Shown here in pieces: positions 13,242 through 24,665 of a stretch of 64,000 nt of DNA. The stretch is from Euglena gracilis. Taxonomy: Eukaryota; Euglenida; Euglenophyceae; Euglenales. The notes below the pieces were generated by a model that saw only the letters and a program-made list of their open reading frames with translations, made no database searches and was not told where the DNA came from. The stretch covers positions 13,324,716-13,388,715 of the forward strand of contig CP154954.1 of the NCBI GenBank assembly GCA_039621445.1. Direction: 5' to 3'. A program made the translations under genes and the position numbers. How positions within the stretch are numbered: position 1 is the stretch's first letter; each line of letters opens with the position of its first letter.

Positions 13242-14896
13242 CAGAGGTGCTTGGTTGCCACGACCCTTGTTTGGGGAGGGGATGTAGTTTGGGTTCATTT
13301 TTCAAAAAAAAATTTAAAATTTTCCCCAGCCAGCATCCCCATTCTCCCAGAATTGGTGACAATGCTGTGGTGGGTGGGGGCGAGTCAACCCACCTCCCCC
13401 CCCACCTCCCGGGTGGGGGGTCGACCCCCCCCAAGAGGCTTTCCTGTTCTGCTCTGGGGGGGAACCTGGTGGGGCTCTTGCCCCGGTGTCCTGATAACTT
13501 TGGGGGCAAGAAGAGAGAAAGATGGTTCCTACCCTAGCACCCCCAAGGCAAAACCTTGTCGAAAGTTGTGCCCCAATAACCTTGCAGGGGGCAAGGTGAA
13601 AAGAATGATTCCACAATTGAGCACCACGCCACATTATTTATTATTTGTCAGAAAACCCCCCCGGGAGGGTGAGTGGTGGGTCGACCCTCCAGGCCGGAGG
13701 CCCGGGTTTGGGTTTCGGCGCAAAGCGCCGACAATTTTTTGGGAAATGGCTTTAGATGGCCCGATTTTGGGTGGTCCCCCCCAGGGGGATCTGGAAACCA
13801 CGTTTTTCCCCAAAAAAAAACTCAAAAAATTCAGGTTTAAAAATTGGTATATTTAGGAGGGGGGTAAAAAACGAAGGTCAAAAACATTGGACCAAATTTT
13901 GGCACAGTCAAATTTTTCTGACATTTTTTTCCTGGGAATTTTTTGGATTTTCAATGGCATTTTTTTGCTTCAAAAACCTCTCGAAATCAAAATTTTGAGA
14001 AAATGTTGAAATGGAAGCTGTAGAAAAATGGGGTTCTGGGGTACCTCCTATATGGGTCCCAAAATGGATCAAAAAATGATGAAATGGGTCAAAAAAAAAC
14101 ACCCGGCGCCAAAGGCACCGGGAAAAATTGTGGGGGTACAAAAATTGGTGCTCCCGGAAATACGGGAAGAGGTGATAGGGGGGGGGTCGACCCCCCCCCA
14201 CCCACCACCCTGGCTGTTTGGCCGCTTCCCGTTCTGCCCTGCCCCCCCCCCCTGAAGGTATGCTTAGAGTCCGGGCTGGTTCCAATCAGACTTTTTTCAT
14301 ACCCCCCTGGCCGGGAACTTTGGCTGCCCAAATAATATACCCCCCCACCGCACCCCAGAGAGGGAAATCGAGAAAGGCAGAAGACGCTCAATTTCTGTCC
14401 AAAAACATTTTGGCAAGAATGACCGGAACCAAAAATTTATGGCAACACCAATGTCAAAAATGTGCAGAAATGCAGAAATTATGCAAAAAGTGCCCCTCTT
14501 TTGGGCGGGTCTGTTTGAGTTTGAAAAAAATTGCCCAAATATGCCCCCCCCCCCGGAAACTGTCACCTGCAGGTTGGCCGGTATCGAGGACCCTGACAAC
14601 TTCCTAACATGACAGGTTGGTCGGTACCAAGGACCCTGACAGTTTCTCGGGTGGGACCCTGATAGTTTCCCGGGTCAGCTGGTACCGACTGGTACCGGGG
14701 ACTCTGACTACTTCCTATGCTGACAGATTAGCCGGTAACGGGGATCCTGACAGTTTCCCGGGCGGGACCCTGACAGGTTCTCGGGCATAACAGTTTCCTG
14801 GGGGGGAATGAATTTGCCCCAAAGAATTTGCCCCAAATAATATATCCCCCCTGGCCCCCCGACTTTAACTGCCCAAATGATGTGGAGGCACCACAC
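13242..14896. repeat. Intron-like interval of C/G-rich repeats
   Basis: No exon seen. Contains the GGCGCAAAGCGCCG hairpin near 13717-13731, several GGGGGGTCGACCCCCCC palindromes (13410-13430, 14180-14200) and a second CCCTGACAG cluster at 14560-14805. Confidence 0.7.
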
Positions 14897-15022
14897 CGAC
14901 TGCGGCGCCACCTTTGGGGTGGCCAGCACGACCGACGGCTGCGGCAGTGCCACGCTCGGCATCGTCATCAGCGTGGTGGTCCGGAGCGGGCTGCTGCTGC
15001 TGGTAGCGTCCTCGTTCATCAC
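14897..15022 (-). CDS. Tail exon, Ser/Thr/Pro-rich
   Basis: 126 nt, 42 codons, phase 0 both ends, between CATCAG/GTG and CAGTCG/GTGTGG. It reads MNEDATSSSSPLRTTTLMTM then PSVALPQPSVVLATPKVAP. Low-complexity and probably disordered; many Ser/Thr could be phosphorylation sites (inference). It joins in frame to the exons on both sides. Confidence 0.7.
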
Positions 15023-15525
15023 CTGATGCGACCCGGGCAGGCCCTGGTGGGGGTGGCACTGTCCCTGAATAGTGGGTCAGCCCCCACACTTCCCAGGGCA
15101 TCAGCAGGGCTCAACACAAAAAAAAAATCCGGCTCCTTTTTCGCAACCAGTGAGGACCCCCAGGGGGGTCCAGCTCAGAGGCTGGAAAATTTGGGCTGGC
15201 TGGAAAAAGGCTGCTGGCTGGGTCCCAGCTCAAATTCGGTGCGACCTGGGGTCGAACCGGTGCCAAAACATCGAGACTGAAAAAAATTACCCCAAAAAAT
15301 TGCCAATTGTGCCAAAAATCAATATTTATACACATTTTTTGCCCTGGCCAGCCCAAACCCAAACCACCCATTTTTTGCCCATTTTTGCCCACGCAAAAAA
15401 AAAGTGTTTTGTTCCCTCCCCCCTGTATGCAGGAATGTTTGCTGGCAAAAACGACTGTTTGAGGTGGGGGGTCAGTTGGCCGTGGACAGCTTGAGGGCAA
15501 CCCTGACCCCACCCCCACCCCCAAC

Positions 15526-15724
15526 CTCCTCGTGCAAGGGGACACGTCCTTTCGGGGCTTTCCAGCCGACAGCACCATCCAGCTCCAGGCAGCAACCCTC
15601 GGTCCACCCCGGCCTGGGCAGCATCAGGATCCGGTTAGCCCGTGCGGCGACAGTGTCGGTGAACTCCGGGCTGGAGTCCCCAGCAGGGGCCTGTGTGCGT
15701 TGCTTGTGGACCGAACAAACGGCG
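15526..15724 (-). CDS. Tail exon of unknown function, well-formed coding sequence
   Basis: 199 nt with conventional borders CACAG/CGCC and GAGGAG/GTTGGG, 66 codons. It reads SSPEFTDTVAARANRILMLP and GWTEGCCLELDGAVGWKAPK before ending in RVPLHEE. Balanced composition with acidic, aromatic and aliphatic residues suggests a small folded unit within the otherwise disordered tail. Phases fit both neighbours (2 in, 0 out). It has no ATG, so it is easily missed. Confidence 0.8.
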
Positions 15725-15857
15725 CTGTGCTTCGAGGGAGGGGGGCAGTTATTTCTTGTTTTCTCCTGATCCCATTTAAAAAAACAGCCAAAATGATATT
15801 ATACGCATGCACATAATTTTAATTATACTAATATAATATTCATAAACCCCCCAAATA

Positions 15858-16153
15858 TAAAAGGCAGCCCGAAACTACTGGGCCCCCCCCGGGGGGGGGG
15901 GGCCAGTAGTTAATCCGGGGGGTCAAAATAGTTTTTTTGAGTTAATGATGGAATAGGGTTAGGTGCGCGACTTAGGGTTAGGGTTAGGCCTAACTTATAG
16001 ACGGGTGTTCGGTGTACAAGTTAGGCCTAACCCTAAGCCTAAGTCGCGCACCTAACCCTATTCCATCGCAAAAAAATTACCTTGACCCCCCGGATTAACT
16101 ACTGGGCCCCCCCCCCCGGGGGGGGGCCCAGTAGTTTCGGGCTGCCATATAAA
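15858..16153. repeat. Large nested inverted repeat with telomere-like arms
   Basis: The outer arms read GGCAGCCCGAAACTACTGGG (15862 on) and its complement near 16130-16149. Inside, GATGGAATAGGGTTAGGTGC (15947 on) pairs with the sequence ending at 16067. The inner arms are about 48 bp and include GGGTTAGGGTTAGG units; the loop is roughly 25 bp. The whole 296 bp could fold as one hairpin. No ORF. Confidence 0.9.
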
Positions 16154-16795
16154 ACCCCCCCGGTTTTATATTTGGGCGGAAATTTCAAGACCCCGAGGGG
16201 GGTTTTATATTTGGGGGGGGGGTTATATTCGGTCGGAAAAATCAACTTCCCGGCGGGCTCCAGAAGTCACTTTTTCAGTCCAAAATCACAAATATGTCCA
16301 CCCTTGGGGGTCCAAAAACTTCATTTTTCGGGCGAAGGAGCAATTTTCACATGTTTTTGGTGAAAATTGTTCCCAAATCTGCCAAAAATCACAATTTCGG
16401 GAGAGATTTTGTCGAAAAATTTTCCTTCCGGCGCTTCGCGCCGGAGGGGGGGTTTTATATTCGGGCGGGATTTCAAGGTCCTCAGGGGGGGTTTATATTT
16501 GGGGGAGGGGGGGTTGTATTTGGGGGGGTTATATTGGGGGGGGGGGTTATATTATGCGAATAATACAACTCTATTGCAATATCCTTTATTATAATTTTAT
16601 CCAAAAAGAAGGGATTGACTTACAAAAGCGAACAAATTCAGCACAGAGAACGGGTGGCCTGCAACGACACTCGGTTTTCAGGAACTCCGTCGGCCAACCG
16701 GAAATTCTTCGCTTTTTCGTACCATTGACGGGACGACCGCACGCCAACCTTTTCAGTTCGAGAGGACCAAGCCGTGGGTCGCGTGGACCGGGCAC

Positions 16796-17003
16796 CAACG
16801 AGGCCTCTGGGCCCTCGCCTCCGCCACCCCCACCACGTTGAGGTCCCCCCGGTCGATGGTCTGTGCCCGCGGCGAGTGCCGCCCGATCATGATCTGCGAG
16901 CCGTGGGGCGTGCCGCAGCCACCACCCTGCGGCCGCACGGGACGGGGCCCGACCACCACCACGATGGCCAGTCGACCCCGCCAACGCCAAGCTTGGCCAA
17001 GGC
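16796..17003 (-). CDS. Tail exon, basic and glycine-rich
   Basis: 208 nt reading RLAIVVVVGPRPVRPQGGG, GSQIMIGRHSPRAQTIDRGD and LNVVGVAEARAQRPR. The donor is CGTTG/GTGCCC, phase 2, which matches phase 2 entry of the next exon. Function unknown. Composition is GC-rich and Arg/Gly/Pro-rich, like the other tail exons and unlike the AT-richer introns. The start can move by two bases depending on whether a conventional AG or the CTG rule is used. Confidence 0.7.
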
Positions 17004-17047
17004 ACCTGCAGTTGACCCCGAGAATTTCACGCTTTGGCGATTTAAAG

Positions 17048-17190
17048 CCATGCCATTTTAGGCCACTTTAGGCCATTTTAGGCCTTTTTAGGCTGTTTTA
17101 TGCCATTTCAGGCCATTTTCGGCCATTTTCGGCCATTTTAGACCATTTTAGACCGTTTTAGATCATTTTTGACCATTTTAATCAATTCCA
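17048..17190. repeat. TTTTAGGCCA-type 10-bp tandem array
   Basis: Degenerate repeats of GCCATTTTAGGCC. The same unit makes arrays at 19020-19096, 20620-20690, 20710-20768 and a variant at 45785-45850. Period is 10-11 bp. No coding potential. Confidence 0.9.
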
Positions 17191-17451
17191 GCTGTGGGTG
17201 ACTGCTTCTGGCCGATGGAGCCCCAGCGGACGAATGCCAGGCATTGCTTTGGGCTGGTGAGAAGATATACTTGGGGCGTGTACCTGAGATTGGTTGCGCG
17301 TTGAGGTTCCTTGATGTTTGGGATTTTTGTTGCCTAAAGCTCCTTTTTGACCTCACTTCTTTAAAAACGCTGTATATTAACGACAAAATACCCACCACCG
17401 ACCATCAGAAGCAAATATTGTTTTGGGGTGGAGGTTACTGGACAACTCCCA

Positions 17452-17900
17452 GCACACACACACAACACACACACACACACACACACACACAACCCTCACA
17501 ACATACACATGACACCACACTCACAAAACATACATAGCACAACACGCACAACACAAACACAATGCGTGTCACTGCCACATCCCCTGGCTGTGATGAGGAT
17601 CGGGGCCACGCTGCTCCCGGGCGGCGGGGCGAAGATGTACCGCTTCTGCCGGCTGTTGATCTCCTGCACCAGCGTGGCGATGTCGGACAGCCCCAGCCGC
17701 TCCAGCTGGAGGAGGCAGCCCATGGCAGACCGTCCCCTCCGGCCCAAGCCAGGCATCCTTGTCAAACAGCTGCCATTTACGGGGGGGGGGGGGGTGTCTG
17801 TGTGTGTGTTCGGGTGCGTGGGTGTAAGTGTGTTGAGTGTGTGTGGGGGGGGGGGGGGTTGTGTGTGCCTTTGGCGGCACATCTCGCACTTAAGCATTTT
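17452..17900. repeat. CA and GT microsatellites flanking a tail exon
   Basis: (CA)n at about 17453-17490 with CA-rich continuation to 17570, and a G-run plus GT-rich tract at 17780-17865. They sit on either side of the exon at 17594-17720 and create long artefactual Thr-His and Cys-Val reading frames. Confidence 0.9.
17594..17720 (-). CDS. Tail exon with a coiled, conserved-looking segment
   Basis: 127 nt entering after CTG-CCATG in phase 0. It reads LLQLERLGLSDIATLVQEIN and SRQKRYIFAPPPGSSVAP, a helical segment followed by a Pro-rich turn. No family recognised. The preferred 3' border leaves intron TCA-CAG and joins the next exon after CTG-CAGGT; both fit the CAG/CTG rule and phase 1. A second border (AGC-CAG at 17589) with the conventional AG at 17006 also keeps frame. 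Confidence 0.75.
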
Positions 17901-19600
17901 TTATTCGTCGATGTGCGCAAATGCGCAAATCGACATCTTTTATGAAAATAACAAGATATGACCCCAAATAAACCCAAAAATGTAAGCAGGATGTGATGTG
18001 GTGCCCCAGGATGCCAAGATGAAATCGGGGACTTTGGCAAATACCCAGTAGATGTGTTTAGAACCGTGCAATGGCTGTCTCATTAACTTATGATTGATTT
18101 AACGATTTGGTGAGGGGTGCCTAAGCCTGAAGCGGTACCCGAAACTTGGTGGTGTGAGAAATTGGTGGTCGTTGTGAGCAAATGCGCAAATGGACGGTGT
18201 GCGCAAATGTGCACACTGAACTTTGTGCAGCTGTGAAAAAGGGAATGTGTTCCAGCCGAAATTGATGTGTTTGTAAAATTGTACAAGTGGTTGGTTTGTG
18301 CAAATGCAAAACAGACTTTTTGGTCGGTTTGCGCATCTGCGCACACCAACCTCTTGTGTAACTTAACGTAACTTAACACACGTACCATTTAGAGGGTGTG
18401 GCACCACTGCAGTTTGGAAATCCTTAAGTGCAAGATATTTGTAGAATTTAAACACAATAGAATGGCCAGCCTGCGGGCCTGAATTTGGGCATCGGCAATC
18501 GAAGCTGTGAAAAAAAAATTTCTTAGCCCCTGAAACATCAAAATGAACAAACATTTTCAGGTTTCATCCTGAAAAACGTAGTTTAGAAAGGCCCTTCACC
18601 CCCAGTATTTTAGTCCGAAAATGAGGCACAGTTCATTGGCTGAAAATGGAAGTGTCTGATGAATTGAAAATACCTGTGTTCATGGGGCCATATACTGCAC
18701 ACACTGACAAACTTCATTTCACCTTCTCGGACAAACCTTACAACACCAGCCTCAACAATCAGCTCCTTCCGTTTCCATCCTTCTCTTGTCTCAGAGGCCC
18801 TTGTTTGCCAAGGCTTCAAAGTTAAAAGTAATTCTGGTTACCATTTTAATGGTTGATGTGCGCGTTTGCGCACACCAACCACCCAAACATACCAGCAGTA
18901 TTCCCACAGGAATACAAGGGAGGTAATATCACATTATTGTCACATTCATTTTCCAGCTCCAAACCATTGGAGGCTCTTGGTTGGTTTCAGGCACCCATAG
19001 TCAAGCCCAAAAAATTCCTCATTTTAGGCCATTTTAGGCCATTTTGGGCCATTTTAGGCCATTTAAGGCCATTTTAGGCCATTTTAGGCCATTTTAAAGT
19101 ATAGGTGGGGGTTCTGAAAATCATATTTTTTCGTTATTTTTTTCCCGAAAACTGTATCATAACGTGTGCAAACCTTCTCTTATTCAGTTATAACATGTAC
19201 ATCCAAAAAAGCATGCAAAATTCATGAACACTGGATCAAAACCATGGGAAGCTCAACAAATCTTAATTCATTCCCATTACAGGAATTCTGAACAGCAAGA
19301 ATTTATGGGAGTGAAAATTTTCCAGAAAAAAAAACGTTAAAATTTTTATTTGCACTACCAAAAAAGCGCTGGTTTTTTGTATTTTGTTAAATCTACACCA
19401 TTTTGCGGGATATCGCAACAAGAAATCACTTTTTCGAAAGATGATGCTGTTGCCTGGTGAAATTCAATTTGATTTTGGCATTGTTTTAGCCATTTGGGAG
19501 AGGGTGGCAGAGATCAAAAGGCAAAGCTGAGATCAATTCCTCTTCTCCATGTTTGTTTTCCCCTTTGGGGAAACTTAATACTGAAAAGAAAACCCTCTGA
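17901..19600. other. Intron-like interval, few features
   Basis: No exon supported. Contains recurring GTGCGCAAATGCGCACA phrases (17910, 18180, 18320, 18855 and again 20795 and 21370), which are palindromic, and one TTTTAGGCCA array (19020-19096). Confidence 0.6.
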
Positions 19601-20300
19601 ACAAGTTATAAATAGGAGAGAATAATACACTAACCACACCCAAACACCATAATATATATCGTTTGATATAACCAATTCGTAAAAAAAAAATACTTCTATA
19701 ACATTATTATTATCTTTATAATAAAAACATTATTATTATCTTTCACAAAAAAAATCGTAGTATCAAATCATAGTATCATCATATCATTCATTTCTTTATG
19801 ATGATAAATATTTAAAGAATAATTATTAAGATCCATAATATAAACAAAAAATTTACTCCCAAAACAATAAAATGTGAAATATATGAACCTAATCCTGTAC
19901 CTATTTATCAATAAAAGATTTCATATTCTATCATATTTTATTTTTTTCATGTTCAATTTTATCATATTCATATATTTTATTATACTCAATTTTATTAATA
20001 ATATGATTTAACGTGGTCATAATAATAATTATTAACAATTACATATTATATCAATACTATTTTTACTTAATATATATTTATCAATTTCAATTTCTACACA
20101 TCATTATATGTCAACTTCTATATTATATATATGTATATAATTTAAACTAAAATTGTATAAAAACATGTGTTATTTGTATTATTAAATATTACATTGAAAA
20201 TTGATAATAATAATAATAAAATATATAAAATAGATAAACATATAAATATAAATATAGAAAATATACATTAATAAAATTGATAATAATAATAATTACGCTT
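19600..20300. other. AT-rich block
   Basis: About 700 bp made almost entirely of A and T (ATAATAAT, TATATATA and similar), unlike the rest of the window. No ORF longer than about 60 codons. It could be an AT-rich intron segment, matrix-attachment-like DNA, or an organelle-derived insertion; no gene from an organelle was recognised. Confidence 0.85.
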
Positions 20301-21418
20301 TTTTCTGTCTTTTCCCCCGTGCTTCAAAACTTGCACTGTTTCATTATTTGTGAAACAGACATCGTTCCACACCGAAAAAAGATGGGAGTAAGAAAAAATA
20401 CTTCTGTCCAAACCTTCAAAATTCAGCTACCAAAAGGTTGGGGACTGTGGATTTGGGGACTGATGCTATTATTAGTTGGGACAAAAAAATGGGCCTTGTG
20501 GGGCTGTACTCCTCTACCAAATCCACTGTTCGCCGTCCACATTGACAAAAGACACCGAAAGTCATTGCCTGAATGGCTTCAGTTGTTCACAAAAAAAATT
20601 ATTGTGCAACAGAATTTTTCCCATTTTAGGCCATTTTAGGCCATTTTAGGCCATTTTAGGCCATTTTAGGCCATTTTAGGGACCCCCACCTATAGGGGGT
20701 CAAAAAGTCATTTTAGGCCATTTTAGGCCATTTTAGGCCATTTTAGGCCATTTTAGGCCATTTTAGCTATAGGTGCCTGGTTGGTTTCAAAGTGGTCGGT
20801 GTGCACAAATGCGTACATCGTCCATGCGCGTATTTGCGCACACCAACATCATTTATTCATTTATGCTGTTGTATGGGTTCCGTGGAGCCTTGAACAGCAG
20901 TGGGGCATTGATGGGCAACTTGCCACCGAATTCAACAGGTTCTGCATCCCCCTCATCAACCCCCAGTGGCAGAATTCTCGAAAATTCCATTGTTTATGTG
21001 GCATGTGCACTTCCACTCCTTTTGTGGCCAACTTCCAAAACCTCCATAACGTGCCGCAAAACTTCAGAAAGCAAGTAAAGGAGTGGACCTGCCACCCCAC
21101 CTCCAGAGCACCACCTGGCGCTGGCAGTTGTCACACAGGGAATGGGAGGAGGTGGTACTGGGGTTTTGTATTTGTCGGTGTTTTTTATCGTTTTTGGGGG
21201 TAGGTCCGGGGGTTTTCGTGGCATTTCGACTGCAAAAAAAAACAGCAGAAAAAACACGTAATACCTGGGAGAGCCGGGGCCAACGTTGATAACTCGTCTA
21301 TATTCTGTCCAACCCTGGTCCCTCTCACTCTGACCCCTTGTAACACCAGTGCTCAAAGTGGTTTTTGGTCGGTTTGTGCAAATGCGCACATCGAAAAAAA
21401 GCGAGATGTGCTGCCTAA

Positions 21419-22085
<667 letters not shown>

Positions 22086-22647
22086 TGCTACTGGGATTCA
22101 GCAGTACAGCTGACGTTGGCACTTGATGTTTGGAACAGAGAGGCAGTCGAGACCCCAAGTGACAGACCACCGGCCTCAGCGGTGTCCCCTCAGGCTCTGG
22201 CGGCCACCGGCTGGCTGGGGGGTTTCCATCGTCTGAGGCATGGTGTCCTTGTTGACAATGTGAAGGCAGGGCAGCCCACAAGCAGGCCAGTGGGGGACCA
22301 GAGGGAGGACCTGGGTTGGCCGGGTTGGGGTTGGTCGGGAGCACAGATTCACTCACTGTCCCCCCCTGTCCTGTGTACACTGTGGCCCTTTTGTCTGTGT
22401 TTGTGGAGGTGGCCGGAGCTTGGCGGGTCTTACCTAGTTGTTTACTCTGCTGGCTACCAAGCGCCCGCCAAGCCAGCCAAGCACATACTCCCCAGGGGGC
22501 ATTTTCTCCGGGCCTAAACCCACCTTTCTTGAAAGCCCACCGTCACATGACCCCCCCGGGGAGCGGCCACGCCGGCGGTGAATGAATCGGGGCTTCTGGC
22601 CAGGAATCCTGGGGAGGGGGGTCGCGCCGGGGCAGCCCCGGGCAGAC

Positions 22648-22731
22648 GTCGTGCTCCCCCGCCCCTTTCAGCGGCAGCTTGGCCCGGAACGTGCACGGCC
22701 GGCGGCCCCTGCCGACCATGTTCTGGAACAC
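22648..22731 (-). CDS. Probable last exon of the cyclase catalytic domain
   Basis: 84 nt, 28 codons, phase 0 both ends, donor CACGAC/GTCTGC. It reads FQNMVGRGRRPCTFRAKLPL then KGAGEHD. The F-x-x-R-x-x-x-x-LKG-x-GE pattern matches the closing beta strands of class III cyclases (usually V-KGKG-x-M). The acceptor side is AAAAGAAGC-CGG-ACCCC, like the right-hand end of the intron elements, with CGG in place of CTG. The join to exon 6 is not defined. Confidence 0.7.
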
Positions 22732-23301
22732 GGGGTCCGGCTTCTTTTCAAGACCCGGAGGGAAGGGAGGTCCCCCACCCACCAACCCACCCACCCAGGG
22801 TGGTGTGGGACCCCAAGGGGGACCCCCCCCAAAAATAAGGCCGTCTGAGTCAGTTTTCCAGTGCTTCGCATACCCAGGCCCCTGACCTGAGGACCCCCCC
22901 CTCGGGGGTCCAGCTCAGGGTCCTCCCCACCCAATCCCCCTCTAGGGTATTTTTTTTAAAGCACCTTCAAGAACATCAAAAAAAACTCTTAAAAAAGCCT
23001 TAAGAATTTTGGCTAAAATGCCTTAAAAATCTTAGACAACAAAAAAAACGAAAAAAAATCGGAAATTTTTTTTGAAACTTGAGACAAAAATGAAGCTGCA
23101 GAATTTCGGCAAAAAACCAAGGTACCTTGGAGGGGAAAAAAAAATTATTTCTGGCATCGCTGGAACATTGTCCATCCAAAAAAAAATGGGTCGCAGGAGG
23201 GGTCAGAGGCCGCGGAACGAAAGCTTCCCAAAAAAAGGTTTCCCCGAACCAGCCTGTCTGCCCTCGTGGGCAGGCAAGGACAGTCATCCCCAGTTTTTGG
23301 T

Positions 23302-23405
23302 CTCCGGTGGGGTCCGGTGGGATCCGGTGGGGTCCGGCGGGGTCCGGTGGGATCCGGTGGGATCCGGTGGGATCCGGTGGGATCCGGTGGGGTTCCGGTG
23401 GGTTG
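23302..23405. repeat. GGTGGGATCC 10-bp tandem repeat
   Basis: Alternating GGTGGGATCC and GGTGGGGTCC units. A second, purer array of the same unit lies at 23902-23948, separated by about 500 bp of GCCAAAA-rich repeats. The remainder of 22732-24550 shows no exon; (GGTC)n occurs at 24096-24120. Confidence 0.95.
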
Positions 23406-24550
23406 CCTTGGGGAGGGGATCGGGAATTCATCAATTATTAAATTTCAATAAAACAGCATTTTGGGTGAATTTGGTCATTTTCGGTGTTTTTGGCCCAAAT
23501 CACCTGGTTTTGCCAGCAGATCTTATCAAAAATGTACCAATGGTCACCGAATCTGTGCACAAAATGGCCAAGAATGGCCAAAAGGGGGCAAAAGGTGGAT
23601 AAAAAGCAGTCAGAAGTGGCCTAAAATGGACACAAATGTGAAAAAAATAGCCAGAAGCAGCCAAAAATGGTCTAAATTGCCAAATACAGCCCACGGTGGT
23701 CAAAAGTGGTCCAAAGTGGAAAATAAAAATCGCCAAAAAGGCAAAAAGCTGCTGATTTGCAGGAAACCAGACAAAGAAAGAATGCAAGTCAACTACAGAT
23801 GGGGTACTGGTGGAAATTTGTGAAATTTGCACATTCGGAAATGATGCTTCTCACGCGGGCCATAAATCCAGAAGAAAAATCTGTGCATGGAAAAAAAATC
23901 TCCGGTGGGATCCGGTGGGATCCGGTGGGATCCGGTGGGATCCGGTGGCTGTCCTTGCCTGCCCGTGGGGTGGGTACAGAGAGGGAATGGGTCTGCAGCC
24001 CCTCTGGATTTTTTAAACAAAAACGAAGGAATGAGCCAACAACGGGTGTTTCTCATCCAACGTCCGGCATTTAACCCGGTTTTTTTGGGGGGGGGGTCGG
24101 TCGGTCGGTCGGTCAGTCGGTTTATTTTTGGGAAGGTCGGTGAAATCTCCACATCAGCCTCAACGACGTCGCTCCTGTTTGGGATTTGTTGAAAGTTGGC
24201 ATGGGGGGTCTTATTGGGGGGGGTCTTGCTTCGGGGGTCTTATTTGGGGTAGGGCAACATACCAACCATTGAAACTTTGTGTGCATTCTTTTAAAAAAAA
24301 CCTTACACAATAGAACAATTTGGCCGACAAATACTTCCTTGCTTCTTCAATTTTTGTAAAACAGGTACAAAAAAAGGAATAAAATTGAATTCCTTCACAG
24401 CATCTCCCAGCTTTCACAGCGCTGTAAAGCCCCCACTGCAATTACTAAGTGGAAATGAAGTTCAAAACAAAAAGCACCATCCTTTTTCTCCGGTGTTGTC
24501 ATCAGATGGACGGCCTTGACGACCTTGCCTCCTGACGCCAAGCGAGGTCA

Positions 24551-24665
24551 GCAGGGGGCGCCGTGGGATTGTGTCGGAGATGAGGTGCTTCGTGTCGGTC
24601 GAGACCTGGATCTCGTTGGGCAGCCCGCTGGACTCCAGGCGGCTGGCGAGGTTGACGGTGGGCCC
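24551..24665 (-). CDS. Adenylyl cyclase catalytic domain, exon 6 (catalytic Asn and Arg)
   Basis: Starts after CTCTCCCAG with GGG CCC ACC, reading GPTVNLASRLESSGLPNEIQ and VSTDTKHLISDTI. The Asn and Arg of VNLASR stabilise the transition state in this family, and the following segment matches the I-x-V-S-x-x-T region. The joined motif is WGPTVN where nearly all relatives have WGDTVN, so Asp is replaced by Pro. The 3' end of this exon is not resolved; family similarity fades after ISDTI, around 24575, although the frame stays open to about 24490. Confidence 0.93.

Noticed and set aside
22130-22315. GC-rich stretch with two open minus-strand frames after a CCCAG/GTCC acceptor
   Set aside because: Could be a tail exon, but both frames look equally plausible, no donor fits, and no phase link to neighbours was found.
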